In this document: positions 12,592 through 23,970 of the stretch, piece after piece
Position numbering within the stretch: the first letter of the stretch is position 1
Layout: each line of letters opens with the position of its first letter
Origin: Rhododendron vialii
Taxonomy: Eukaryota; Streptophyta; Magnoliopsida; Ericales; Ericaceae
Length of the DNA stretch: 64,000 nt
Assembly: GCF_030253575.1 (NCBI RefSeq)
Contig: NC_080562.1
Coordinates: 29,777,852 to 29,841,851, forward strand
Reading direction: 5' to 3'
The notes under the pieces: model-generated
What the model saw: the letters and a program-made list of their open reading frames with translations, nothing else
Database searches by the model: none
What the model was told of the DNA's origin: nothing
Program-made: the position numbers and the translations under genes

Positions 12592-12664
12592 AACGAACTG
12601 ATGTTTTTATCACAAAATATCCTTCAAAAACATCAGTTCGTTATCACAAAATATCCTTCAAAAA
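12592..12664. repeat. Perfect 17-bp hairpin with its loop repeated downstream
   Basis: AACGAACTGATGTTTTT at 12592-12608 and its exact reverse complement at 12626-12642 enclose a 17-base loop, ATCACAAAATATCCTTC. The loop plus the following A run is then repeated directly at 12643-12664. The structure is both an inverted and a direct repeat and could have arisen by template switching. Confidence 0.8.
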
Positions 12665-13049
12665 TACCATTTTTTAACCATATTATGCATTCCATTTATT
12701 CTTAATTTCTTAATTAAACATAATAAATAGGGACATCAATATCTTAATTATTGTCAATTCTGTGCATTTTTTCTATCTTTTTTCCCTTTTTATCCATAAA
12801 TCCAAAGATCCAAGTATACAAGAAAATAGAAGTGTGAGTCAAATGATCCTAGGGTAGTTTAGTAAAATTTCTCGGAGCAACTAACGCAGTAATATTTAAT
12901 TTCTGGAAAGAATAAGGATGACTACAAAAATTAATAACTACGCATTTTGGGCTTGTTCTGGTTAGTGGGCTTTTTGACCCAAATCTCCAGCGTTTTCTAC
13001 CGGATCTCTTAAGAAGCGGGCCAAATTAGTATTTTGAAGTTTGAACTAT

Positions 13050-13181
13050 GGGAAAATGACGGCCAATGGCATGTTTTGATAATTAATATCCGTCAAGAAC
13101 ATTTTCAGCATTAACAAATATTCTCAACATGTTATTGATGGGTATTAATTATCAAAACACGTCATGGGCCGTCATTTTCCC
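13050..13181. mobile_element. MULE-like MITE, copy A
   Basis: The 132-bp element starts GGGAAAATGACGGCC and ends GGCCGTCATTTTCCC, with inverted arms that continue through GTTTTGATAATTAAT. A 9-bp direct repeat TTGAACTAT at 13041-13049 and 13182-13190 flanks it exactly; 9-bp duplications are typical of Mutator-like transposition. No coding capacity. Confidence 0.85.
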
Positions 13182-13274
13182 TTGAACTATTTGATGGGCT
13201 TCTGCCAAGGACTCAGTTGTAGGCCCACCTTCCATGTGGGACTTATTAAGAACAATTTAAATGAAAAAAACATA

Positions 13275-13405
13275 GGGAAAATGACAGCCCATGATATGTT
13301 TTAATAATTAACACACGCCAATGATATTTTTAGCATTAACAAATATTCTCAGTATGTCCTTGGCACCCATTAATTATCAAAACACGTCATTGGTCGTCAT
13401 TTTCC
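13275..13405. mobile_element. MULE-like MITE, copy B
   Basis: A second member of the family at 13050-13181: it shares the ends GGGAAAATGAC / GTCATTTTCC, the middle AGCATTAACAAATATTCTCA and its length, but with many substitutions. No clear target duplication is left, which fits an older insertion. Confidence 0.75.
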
Positions 13406-13595
13406 TAAACCCGTAAAAGAAAATGCAGGAGATATTAGTTGTTGGTTTTTTATGACCTGATGTCTGGGCCAACTTGCGCTTACCTCGGAAAGTTTCGGGA
13501 CCTTGAGGTTAATGACCAGACAAATCCTCCAGAAGCCCTAAGATTTGGAATGTTTAGCATTCGTGGGATTCGAATATACAACCTCACACAAGCAA

Positions 13596-15364
13596 TTTTT
13601 TTTTTTTTTTGCTCGGCAAAATGAAGATTTTCTTAGCTCGAAAGGGGTACATCGAGAGGAAAACTCGTTAAGCACAAAACGCTTACGAGCAAAAGAGAGT
13701 AAAAGACCCAAAACAAGGCACAAAGGTATAGAGGATCGTCCAATAGAAAATTGGACCACCCCGCTCCTCAAATTAATACAGTACAATTTGACCTTCCTCA
13801 CGCCATCAAGATATCCCTTAAAGTCTTCCACCGAGTACACCTTTATATCGAATTTCACTTTAACCCACATTGCTACCCTGGTTTTAATTAACTCCCCAAG
13901 ATCCTCCACATGTCAAGAAATATTCTTGAACACAAGGTCGTTCCTTGCCAACAATAAAGACCATGTAATGGCATGGAATGTTGTTCCCCATAGATATTCC
14001 TCCAGATTTTTGAAACCCATACCCAGCCACCAATTAAACAGATCTAAAAGGGAGGCAGGGCACACCCAAAAGACATGCCACCAGTCCAACACCAGAGACC
14101 AAACTTCCCAAGAAAATTGGCACAGTAAGAATAGATGCTCAGGCGATTCAAGGTGTAATGAACAACGTGGGCACAACACCGACTGGCCTACGGGAAGCAA
14201 GTTTCTATGGAAAAGTACCGTTCTCGATGCCACTCTATCTTGGAGAGCCAACCACGAAAAAATTTCCACCTTTGGGGGGCTAATGTTCTTCCAAATCGAT
14301 CCCATCGCCCAATTGTTTGAAAATCCCGATTGCTCCCATTTGTTATAGACTGATTTAACTGAAAAGCAATTATCTGAAGCCCATCTCCACCTTAGCTCAT
14401 CCCGTTTGGATTGATCCAAAATAACTTATTGTAATCTCAAAATCAATTCTTCAAATTGCTGCACTTCCCATTCCCGAAGCCTTCTCCTAAAAAGTATGTT
14501 CCATCTGCCTTCCCCTCTTGCATCTTTAACTTCGTTGATCACCATCTCTTTTTGAATAGATATTAGGTAGAGGCGAGGAAACTCCTGTTTAAGAGTTGTG
14601 TCCCCTAGCCACACTTGATTCCAAAAAGAAATCTCCCGACCAGATTGAACCACCAATCTAAACCCGTCCTGAATAATGGAGCCAATACTAGAGGATGAAT
14701 CTCCGATCGAATAGATATCTCTCCACAAAGCTGAAACCTTACCAGAAGATGGCACACGGGGTACCCAAGAGCCTTGCTCTAGATTATTCTTGCTTTTGAT
14801 TACCTTAACCCATAGCGAGTCACGATCTTTATAGAATCTCCACCACCACTTGGCCAAAAGAGCAAGGTTTTGGATTGCCAAGTTTTTTACCCCTAACCCT
14901 CCAAATTCTTTCTTTTTAGTGATTACTTCCCACTTAACCAAGCGTAACCTTTTCTTGTCCAGCGAGTCACCCCAGAAGAATTGTCTCTGAATCTTAGCTA
15001 TCCTTTTTGCAACTGACACCGGCATTTTAAATAAAGACAAGAAGTAAATAGGCAGACTGGCAAGAGAAGAGTTCATTAAGGTAAGCCTACCCCCCGTAGT
15101 GTTGAATCTCCTGCGCCATACACTAAGCCTTTTTGCTAGTCTTTCAACCACTGGATCCCAAGTCTTGATTCTATTCGGATTGGCTCCCAACGGTAAACCC
15201 AAACACTTTATTGGCAGGTGGTCGACTTTACATCCCAAAACCAAAGCAAGGGAATTTACAACCTGATGACTAACTTTAATGCCGCACAAAGAGCTTTTGC
15301 AAAAATTTATCTTCAGTCCCGACATAAGTTGGAAACAATGAAGAATTCTTTTGATGTTTGCCAA
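13596..15364 (-). mobile_element. 5'-truncated L1-type LINE, ORF2 C-terminus
   Basis: A 13-bp duplication CTCACACAAGCAA at 13583-13595 and 15365-15377 frames an insertion whose poly(A) tail reads as poly(T) at its left end. On the minus strand it encodes the end of the reverse transcriptase ORF: the post-catalytic part (GLKINFCKS, LPIKCLGLPLG, INTTGGRLTLMN-type) and the zinc-binding zf-RVT region (SPPKVEIFSWLALQDR, CPRCSLHLESPEHLFLLC). The frame runs from about 15373 to about 13770 and is interrupted by two in-frame stops, at 14426-14428 and 13913-13915. The catalytic YxDD part was never copied. This is a dead-on-arrival copy, fairly young given its long frame and clear target duplication. 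Confidence 0.92.
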
Positions 15365-15504
15365 CTCACACAAGCAATATTAATTGTTGATACCGAGAGT
15401 CTCAAAAAGAAATCACCCGTATAAAATGGTGGATCCTAATTTTCCCTTTGACAACAGTAGTAAAAACAAATTGTTGAGTTTAAACAATGTGAAAGCATCT
15501 ATTA

Positions 15505-15880
15505 CTCCCTCCGTCCTATAATGTTTGTCCGGTCTAAAAAACGAAAACGTAAAAATCATAGAGAGAGATGTGTTTGGTTGAGAGTTTAGTTTAATTTAGT
15601 TTTGGTAGTGGGTGGAGAGAGAAATAGAGTATTGATTGAAGATAGGGGTAATGATTGGAGAGAGATAGAGAGAGATGTGAAAGTAATAATTGGAAAAATA
15701 GGGTAATAATTGGAGAAAAAAATAGGATAATGATTGAAAAACAAAACTAAAATGGCAAACGAACAAACATATAATTTTTGCAAGAAAAACTCTAATTTTT
15801 TTTCAATAATTCACTAGATATCGATGAGTTCTTTAAATTTATGGGAAAAAATTAAGGGTACACATGCGTAGAAAAATACT
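15505..15880. repeat. Stowaway-like left end and subrepeat MITE
   Basis: CTCCCTCCGTCCTATAATG near 15507 is the typical end of plant Stowaway-like MITEs. About 15565-15775 follows as a block with mirrored edges (GTTTGGTTGAGAGTTTAGTTT and an ACTAAAATGGCAAAC edge) filled with about 30-bp degenerate units such as GGGTAATGATTGGAGAGA. The same unit type fills the MITE at 4333-4516. Confidence 0.5.
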
Positions 15881-16130
15881 CCTATGTTCCGCTAAAGGTT
15901 CTTAAAAAATACTAAGTCCTTATTTGTAATTTTCAAGCTTAAAAATAATAGATTTACTGAAATAATTTTTGTGCAATATGGATCTTATTTGATAGATCTC
16001 GATGGGATCTTTCGAACGGTGCAAAAAAAATTTAAAAATTGTTTTCGTAATACATTGTTTTTTAAGTTTAAAAATTGTAAATAATTGTACTTATTTTCTA
16101 AGAACCCTTAGCGGAACAAGACTCCGTCCC
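15881..16130. repeat. Inverted-repeat MITE
   Basis: Arms TGTTCCGCTAAAGGTTCTTA (left) and TAAGAACCCTTAGCGGAACA (right) are inverted, and the interior matches the Tourist-like elements at 49288-49864 and 52546-52784 (shared ATATGGATCTT and GATCTCGATG-GATCTTT blocks). Limits approximate. Confidence 0.6.
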
Positions 16131-16300
16131 TATTTAATAGTCCTTTTTGGAAGTCCGTATCACTTTTCTAAAACTTATATCTCGCATTTATATATAATAT
16201 TTAATGTGATTTTGAAAATTTATAATCGATTTAGAATATAACTCATTCTTTATCCGATTAGAATAGAACAAGGAACCTTTAAATGGAGACGGAGGGAATA
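16118..16300. repeat. Stowaway-like MITE
   Basis: The left end CTCCGTCCCTATTTAATAGT and the right end TTTAAATGGAGACGGAGGGA are inverted. The sequence is the familiar plant Stowaway terminus, which normally inserts at TA. It partly abuts the previous MITE, so the elements are nested or adjacent. Confidence 0.6.
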
Positions 16301-17135
16301 TATAATAAAGTATAAAAGTAAGTACTGGCTCTTCAATTCCTACTTCGGGAGATTCTAATATGACAAGAGAGACACAAACCTCCTCTTATTCTTTCCCGCC
16401 CTTTTGCATTTAAATATGTGAATTTAGTTCACCACTTATTACATAGTACCATGCAATTTACATTGAATTAATTTGGACATAATTAATTAAAACGAAAATT
16501 TAAAATTTTCTACCTAGAGCCACCGCAGCATTGTGATTCTCATTTACAAGAAACAATGGTGAGAACCAAACATGAAACTAAGGATCCTTTTGTCGCCAAA
16601 ACTTCTTCAGCTCCCGTTTAGTTCGTCCGAGATTCAGTTCGATTCAATTTGTGCCTTTGTGGGTTCCTCACCAGGCTCATCGTTCAATTTTTAGGACTTG
16701 TAACAAACCGTCATAAAAAAAAATAAAAAAATTAGCTTAAACAAAAGTCATTAACTATATGAACAAAGTACGTTTGTGCAATAAAAACGACTAGTTTAAG
16801 TACTTTTAAATAATACTTTGTCTATTAGTTTTGTATTGCGTGAATGTATTGTGTTCAGTTATTTTTTCATAGAAATGACTACTTAGAAGCTCTACAAAAT
16901 AATGAACGATGCTTACCATTACTGTTAGCCTGAGAAAGACCCACGAAGCCAAACTGAACCGAACTGGACCATAGTCAAACTAAGCAGGAGTTTCGTCCCC
17001 ATAACGTATCGGGAATCTTGACGTATACGAATCAATCACGGGCCACCATCATCAGCACGACTATAACTGCATTAGGGTAGAACAAGGGAGGATTGAGAAC
17101 AGAGGATCCCGTGCGGCCGTGCCCCAACGCGGACG
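16301..17135. other. NAC 3' flank, nothing recognised
   Basis: Gene-free sequence downstream of the NAC gene, which reads leftward. No gene, RNA or clear repeat seen. Confidence 0.35.
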
Positions 17136-19915
17136 CTAGAATTCGGGAATGACCACACGGGAACTCGTTCTATCGCGATCGCATATCTCGAACGAAATGA
17201 GGGACGTCGGATTGGCGCCGTAGTAGCCAACACCGTGATCACTACCGTCCTGAAACTGAGAAATCTGATTCCCGCCTCGACTACTACCCTTCGGTTTCCC
17301 CACCGAAACCTCCTTCACGAAAGAGCCGCATTGCCTGGGTTGTGTCTGGTAGAAAACCTTGGAAACCACCAGCTCTCCTTCCTTTTCGTCCTCGTTGTTG
17401 CCGAGGTGGTACTGGTGCATGACCCAGTTGGTTTTCTCGGGCTTCTTCTGCTTCCCGTAGTTGGTGTAGAGCACAAGTATTTTCTTGTACCCTTTGACTT
17501 TGTTGCTGTGGGGATTAATGGCGGCGGCAGCGGTGAGAATGGGCCTGGTTTTGCCAGTTTTGTGCCAGCGAGTCTCGTTCCCTTCAGTGGGATTTGTGAG
17601 TACTTTTCTCCTCTTTCTGGTTCCGGTGGTGTATGCTTTGGATGGCCTGTGGAAGAAGTGCCGGACCAACCCATCTTTGCTCACTCCTGCATTTATATCA
17701 AAAGGAAATTCATGCAACATTACATCTCGTTTGGTAAACTTTGATTATTTATTATGTTTAATTAAGATATTTTGTCTCTGAATTTTTACTTATTTGTCTT
17801 GATTAAATTCAGATGCAGAATTAGCAATTAAGCGAAATAAGTAAAGAAGGAATGCAGGCTACCAAATAGTGTCCTTTAAAGGAGGTGAGAAATGGGATCC
17901 CATGATGAGAGAATTGAACCCACATGAACTTCAAAGTTGGTAGCCTTACCAAATTTTTTTTTTTTTTTTTTTTTGGTTTTTCAAGAAAGGCAAGAACTTC
18001 ATAGAATGTTCGTTAGTTTGTTAATGGGGATCAGGAGAGTTAAACTCACGACTAGATGAACTAGGAACTAGCATTCATCAACTTGAGTTAGCTTGCAAGT
18101 TGAAGCCTTACCGCTTGGCTATCTATTTATCATCGAGCAATTAAATGGTTGGTTCTTTATTTTTAGACTTTTATTTTTTTTTCTTAATCAAATGGTTTAA
18201 TTTGAGTAGATCGATCCCGTCCAATTAGACTCTTCAATTTTGTTCTTTCTGTGTGCACATGCAACATGAGAGTTTGAGACCAATGTAGCCCATGCATAAA
18301 TAGCATATTTGCCTTCTATCTATGTATGATTTTGTGATGCCCAAAGCCAAACTTAAATTTCATCTAGAAAATTAAATTATCTAGCTCATACCTACCAACA
18401 GAGAAAGAGGAGGAAAAAAGGAAAACAAAACAATACTTAGCTTATGGAATGACTTTCATATATCCAAGTACAGAATAATTAATTAATGTAGTAATTAATT
18501 AGAGTGCACGTGGCTGTGAACACGTACAACTTTTTTTAACAAAAAAACAAAGCAGAGCACAACACTTATTCTGTGGACACATTGGTATTTAAGCTAAGAT
18601 GATTATTATTATTATTATTATTTGGATCGGCAAAGATGAAATTTTATTAAAAAAGAGAAAGGGGAAAGGGGGATCCAACAAAGAGTTGGAACAATCATAC
18701 ACCTGAAACAGGCAAAAGCCCAACCACCTAAGATGATTATTAGATGGTATATAAGAATAGATTATTTATTTAAAAAGAATTAATAAATCATGTAACATAT
18801 CATAAAAAGGATTCGAAAACAATTGCATACCATATAGTAGAATATCAAAAAACCCTTTGGAAAAGGATTCGAAGACGATTGCGTACCATGCATATAGAAT
18901 ATCAAAAAACCCTTTGGAAAAATGGCTCCATCAGATTTCATAGATTGTATAAAGATCATTGATCACGACGACTTACCTTCATTTGGTCTGAGTTTCTTTT
19001 GTCCAAATTATCTGAATAGTGTCACTTGTATTTCACTAACTAAAATAAGTACTTCGTTTTTTAATTAAAAACGATGCATTATGAGACAATGACTTGTCTC
19101 GTAAAACGAAAAATAATAAGTACTTGAAAAATAAAAACACTAGTGACTTACCTTCATTTGGTCCGAGTTTCCGACAAGTTTTGTCGAAATTGTCTGAATA
19201 GTGTTGCTAGCTAATTGTCAAGCATGGACATACCACCTTATTAGAAATCCCTAGCTATGTAATCCAGATTCTAATTATAAGTCCACACCAACCAACTCAT
19301 AATGTGAAGAGAAACCTTTTACCAATTAAGTTCAAAGAAATCTTGTTCAGTAAGTATAGATGGAATTGATCTTAATTTCATTATGGTTTTATTATCATCT
19401 TTGAAAAATCTTGGTAGATCTTGTGAGCCCTAAAGAAAGAAAAATTAATTAAAAGCTCTTGCATGGTGTTATTACACTTTAAAACCATAGATTGACCATG
19501 GTTACAAGGAGTATAGTTTGCAATACATGTACATGATCACCTGGTAACCTCTCTGGGTGAGTATAGCAAATTCCATCCTCTCCTTCAAGAGTAGGGATGA
19601 ACTCATCAATCAGAGGATGGATCTTTTGAGAATCCGACCGCGCCTTGGCCTCCAAATGCTCGAGAAGTTCTTGATCACTCGGATCGAACTTCACTCCAGC
19701 CGGCAAGCCCGGCAGATTGTGAATCCCAGTCTGGTTCCAAATCAGCATATTAATTATAAAAGAAAAAATCTTAAGAAAAACAGTTCATTAGAAGGGTAAC
19801 GAAGGCGCACGTACGTACGTACCTTTTCTTGATTTTTGATCTGATGGCCACATGAAGGACAAGTTTTAATCCTCACGATGGATGGCTCGTCGCGACAATC
19901 ACCGCACCAAGTCAT
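17136..19915 (-). CDS. SND3: NAC transcription factor, SND2/SND3 clade
   Basis: Minus-strand exons 19823-19915, 19541-19730 and 17136-17686 join to 277 codons plus stop; all junctions are GT-AG. The start MTWCGDC is the conserved N-terminus of this clade. The NAC domain (about residues 32-190) is atypical: [20 protein letters not shown], then [65 protein letters not shown] and [10 protein letters not shown]. This matches the NAC073/NAC010 group, which acts below SND1/NST1 in secondary-wall formation in fibres. Upstream of the domain C4-x2-C7 and C19-x2-C22 form two CxxC pairs, suggesting a small zinc site. The C-terminal tail is short, with 80 residues or so after the domain. NAC010 rather than NAC073 is preferred because HSL1 is its neighbour (see findings). 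Intron 2 (1854 bp) contains SINE- and LINE-like insertions. Confidence 0.93.
17876..18130 (-). repeat. Two SINE-like tRNA-derived units in NAC intron 2
   Basis: Read on the minus strand, 18130 to 17957 starts GATAGCCAAGCGGTAAGGC (A-box-like, as in tRNA-Leu/Ser) and later has GTGAGTTTAACTCTCC (B-box-like), ending in a 20-base poly(A), seen as poly(T) at 17957-17976. The next segment, 17955 to 17876, has GGTAAGGCTACC and GTGGGTTCAATTCTC in the same order. They appear to be two related SINE units in tandem. Target duplications were not identified. Confidence 0.5.
18609..18727 (-). mobile_element. 119-bp LINE 3'-end fragment in NAC intron 2
   Basis: The insertion is flanked by an exact 15-bp duplication, CTAAGATGATTATTA, at 18594-18608 and 18728-18742. 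On the minus strand it ends with an L1-like tail (TTTTATTAAA-type, TTGCCGATCC) followed by a (TAA)n tail instead of pure poly(A). It is extremely 5'-truncated and carries no coding sequence. Confidence 0.8.
18804..19203. repeat. Two sets of duplicated segments in NAC intron 2
   Basis: A 57-bp unit starting AAAGGATTCGAA and ending ATCAAAAAACCCTTTGG is repeated in tandem at about 18804-18860 and 18861-18918. A second pair, GACTTACCTTCATTTGGTC through CTGAATAGTGT, occurs at about 18970-19021 and 19144-19203, separated by a hairpin-rich piece resembling 4670-4740. Confidence 0.7.
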
Positions 19916-20030
19916 TTCTTTTTTTGTTCAATTTTTCTCCTCTCTTCCTCTAAGAATCTGTTACACCCTCAAACCAATTGTTCTCTAGAGTTGGGAAGGT
20001 ATTGAGTTCTCCTCACACTTTTTAGAACTT

Positions 20031-20056
20031 AGAGAGAGAGAGAGAGAGAGAGAGAG
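20031..20056. promoter_or_regulatory. GA/CT microsatellite upstream of NAC
   Basis: An (AG)13 run, reading (CT)n on the gene's strand, lies 116-141 bases before the NAC start codon. Its place fits the 5' leader or core promoter and a BPC-type GAGA element, by inference only. Confidence 0.45.
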
Positions 20057-20530
20057 TAGTATATGTTTCATTCCTATAAAGATTGCCAAAGAGGGAAAAG
20101 AAAGTTGCTTGGACATCACGTAATGTTCTTATGCTCATTTTTGTCTAAAAAGCACTCGATGGGGGAATAACTGTAGTTATGTGTCCTTTTTGCCGTCTAA
20201 TTAAAATGTAGTATCTGATTGATTGATGCTAAGTTCTGCTAAGGGCTTATTGGATTTTTTTTTGTTATGTTCTTATTTCTTTTCTTTCTTTCTTTTTTTT
20301 GTGTTTTTTGGATTTGTCTTGGATATTTCAAAAATATGGGTAAAAGTCATAATTTTTTACTTTTTTCATTTGTCTTGACGAGACGAATCAATAATCCACA
20401 AAAGTTTGACGCAAAACTAATTAACAAACGCAAAAAAAATTTGAATAAGAACAAAACAAGAAAAAACTCAAAAATCTTAACGTAAAATTAACCTTGAGTT
20501 TTGGAGAGATACTAATTGAGTACTGCTATA

Positions 20531-20899
20531 TACACCGACCATTTTGGACCGAAACCGTACCGACGGCCGCGCGCGGCCGTCTCCGGCCACCGGACGGCCG
20601 ATCCGAGCCGTCCAAAAATTTTAAAAAAAAAAACCGAGGGGCCCAACGAGGGAATCAACGTCATCCGATGTGTGTAGGGTGCTTGATCTAAACACCCTAT
20701 TTTTCGTGTATATATGTATACACGAAAAATAGGGTGTTTAGATCAAGCACCCTACACACATCGGATGACGTTGATTCCCGCGTTGGGCCCCTCGGTTTTT
20801 TTTTTTAAAATTTTTGGACGGCTCGGATCGGCCGTCCGGTGGCCGGAGACGGCCGCGCGCGGCCGTCGGTACGGTTTCGGTCCAAAAATGGTCGGTACA
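20531..20899. mobile_element. Long foldback MITE, family 1 copy 1
   Basis: Two arms of about 180 bp are nearly perfect inverted copies around a centre at about 20712 (TGTATATATGTATACA). Each arm holds a GGCCGCGCGCGGCC palindrome, a GGACGGCTCGGATCGGCC block and an AGGGTGTTTAGATC block. The outer ends read TACACCGACC and GGTCGGTACA. There is no transposase frame; the open frames seen on both strands are products of the inverted arms. Related copies are at 28453-28863 and 38473-38847. Confidence 0.9.
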
Positions 20900-21028
20900 C
20901 ATAGGATTTTCCATACTAATTTGGTACATTGTAATTTCACCAACAACATATAAGATAAAGATTTTTAAAAAAAGTATTGAGTGGAGATGGGGCAACCTAG
21001 CTCTATTGGTTTAACACACACGGAGAGA

Positions 21029-21063
<35 letters not shown>

Positions 21064-23261
21064 ATTTGTTCCAGTGTCGCCCTAGAGTGCACATCAAGAA
21101 AGATGTTTGAAGCAAAAGAAGTAAAGAAAAAAAAAATTAAAAAAAAGGGCTTCACCTATGGTGCTATTTCTTCACGTAGACTTCTCATGTTTCACAAGTA
21201 ACCTCTCTCTCCATCCCATAACCTAATTCATCCCACTCTTATTTACCTTCTTTATGTATGTCAGCATGTCTCCAACTTTAAGCTTGATGGTTAATTATGA
21301 TATGAGCTTTCAGGATTAAGGCCCTATTAAATGATGGTAAAATTTCATAACCCTAATAATCAATTGATCAAATGATCGAATTTTCGGATGGAGTAAAAGC
21401 TTAATATGCTCTCATACCTATATATAGAATCTGAATCAAGATCCTCTCATGCATGATAACTCTCATGCGCGACGCAAGCTGAGATTCACCAGTGTTCCAC
21501 TGGCTATTCCATTCGTTTCGGTACACGAGATGTGATTTCGACCATGCTAAAAATCAAGTCATTTGAATATCGAGAAAGACTTGATTGGTGTATGTTCGTC
21601 AACAAATGAACGATCACAATCTAACCATTTGATTCTGCTCTGATAAATATGCTTTGATTGGATGAATATCAATGTCCGATCGACTCAAATTTTTAAAAGC
21701 CAAGAGGCGTTTGGTCCGATCGCATCAACGGTGTTGTAGTTAGGTGCTAGAAGAAAGAATTAAGGTCAGGAGTTCAACTCATCTTCATAATCTTACTATT
21801 CTAGCTAATAATACAAACCTTAAATGCATTTCAAAATCTTCAAACTTCTGTGAACTTTCATTTTTTATTTTTTATTTTTGGCCTTTTCTTAGATTTACTC
21901 TCAGTATTTAAATCTGCTCGGCCAGGTGTTTCAATGCTAGTATAGTAGTAGCACAATTAAGGACCACCAACAGACAAATTATTTGCATTTAGCTCCCCAA
22001 GTCAATCTGGTACTTGATTACATCGTAGTATAGTCTTGCTTGTAAGATACCTACTGACAAATACCTTTCACCAAAGAGGGAAAAAAATACCCAATTAACT
22101 TTAATTACCAAGAAGCTGAAAGTCTTGGATCGATCTATACTTCCCACTATAATTCCACGTTAGTAATCATAACACCATGCATGCTCTGTTCACTATTCAA
22201 GAAATTAGTTCACGAATATTGCTCCCGAGAAGAGTTTTAGTGGTGAAGTGAAAAGAAAAAATAAATTACAAGAGAAATTCGTAAGAAAATTAAATTGTAG
22301 TAAGTACTAATTTATATGTGTAAAAAACAATACTACAAAATTTTAGGCTTTTAATTTGAACATCAAGTTTTGAGATAAAACTAATCCAAGTAGAAAAGGT
22401 AAAGGCATGAGTACCTGGACTAGAGAGTAAATCTCCCAAAAAAAGATTGACCACATAGGAAAAAAGGTCCACAATTTAAGATTTAGCAATGAATGAATAA
22501 TAGTCTATACAATAAAACAAAGAAGTATCTTTTTAAAATGTCTAAGCATATACAAATGTTAGTATCATCTAGCCGTCAAACGAAAAAAAAAATTCAAAGA
22601 AATTATCCCCTATTAGTATTCCTATATTTATCATTTCTTCTCCCAATTACCATTTTGTTTTCTTACACGTTTTCAGATGACAAAAATGAAAAACTACTAC
22701 ACATTTAAAATCTCTATACCCGTCAAATACTTATTATTATGCAACTTAAATTCATAGCGCCCTCTCCCTTTCTTTTTGAGAGTCCTGCTCTTCTAAATTT
22801 GAAGGATTACAGTTGATTTTTGTATTACTTATACTATCATTTTTAATATGGTCATTCGTGTAAATTTATTATCGAGCAGGGAGAGAGGTATAGTCTTGTT
22901 TCTAATGTGAAGTAGTTGATGTGAACTTAATTTAGAAAAAGTGAGATACTTTGTCTCGGGAAGATCTATTTTGGCACGAATTATCTGCTAGCTATGATTC
23001 TATTTAGCTAGCAAATTATTCGTGTCTATTTAATGCCATACACGTGGGTTAAATAGTAGAATCATAAGATTACTGTTGATAGAGAGATCTGCTAGCTATG
23101 ATTATATGACAAAATGATTTGTCCCGCGCTTGAGGTGTGAAAATAAAGATCCATGGGACGGCCTGGCTTGATATGGTCTAGATGGGGAAGACAGATGGTT
23201 TGGAAGTGTACATAGGCCCAGAGGATGGGATTGGATTGACCCGTTGAATATGTTGGGCTTG
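20900..23261. other. Gene-free stretch
   Basis: No gene is supported over 2.4 kb. A (GA)n tract lies at about 21022-21060. Near 22984-23032 GCACGAATTATCTGCTAGC and a mirrored GCTAGCAAATTATTCGTG form a short hairpin whose arm recurs once more near 23090. Otherwise AT-rich and featureless. Confidence 0.4.
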
Positions 23262-23970
23262 TAATCATCCTCTGTTTTTTTTTTTTTGCTAATTGGCGAA
23301 AATAAAATTTATTAGAAACTTGATCGGGTACATCAAGGAAAAGAAAAACCTACCACCATGATATTGATACATGGGATAGGAGAAAAGAGAAGAAAAAACT
23401 TCCAATAAAGCATTGGAAGAAGAAAAAAGGAAATAAGATGCACATGATGCACTACAACAGCAGCACGAACTCCACTTAATGCTACTACAACAGCAGGCAG
23501 CAGCACAAACTCCGCTTTAGATCTTAGAGAAGAAAGCTGGCACAGGAGAGGGGAGATTGGTCTCAACCAGGCCATATCAGCAGCAGCAGCAATTAGCTTA
23601 GAATTCCTTGAGATGATAAATCACAACCAATTGCCACAACACAGAAACTTCAAATCTTTGCATCGTAGGATTTAATCATTAACTCTATAGTTCTACGTAC
23701 GAAACGACACTGAAACAAGAGTCATAATATATTGCAAAATTCTAAATACCAGAATTCTACCAAAAAGTGCAGTGTATGTTGTGGTTCCGACCACAGTGAA
23801 GTGTGGGCCATTTTTAGAGCCAATCTGGTTCACACATTTCAATTACGGTACTCTATAGGGATGTATCAACACTATAATTAATGTGAAGGCATTGATTTTC
23901 TATTCAATCCAACAAAGGAGAGATGAAACCATAAAATTCATGGCAAGAAGATCCTCCAAAGAGAAAGTAC

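Noticed and set aside
20494-21014. Open frames on both strands encoding the same Arg/Pro-rich peptides
   Set aside because: They are produced by the two inverted arms of the foldback MITE at 20531-20899; identical frames recur at 28243-28948. Not genes.
22290-22708. Short AT-rich frames around 22.3-22.7 kb
   Set aside because: Base composition and length fit chance; no motif, splice pattern or partner.
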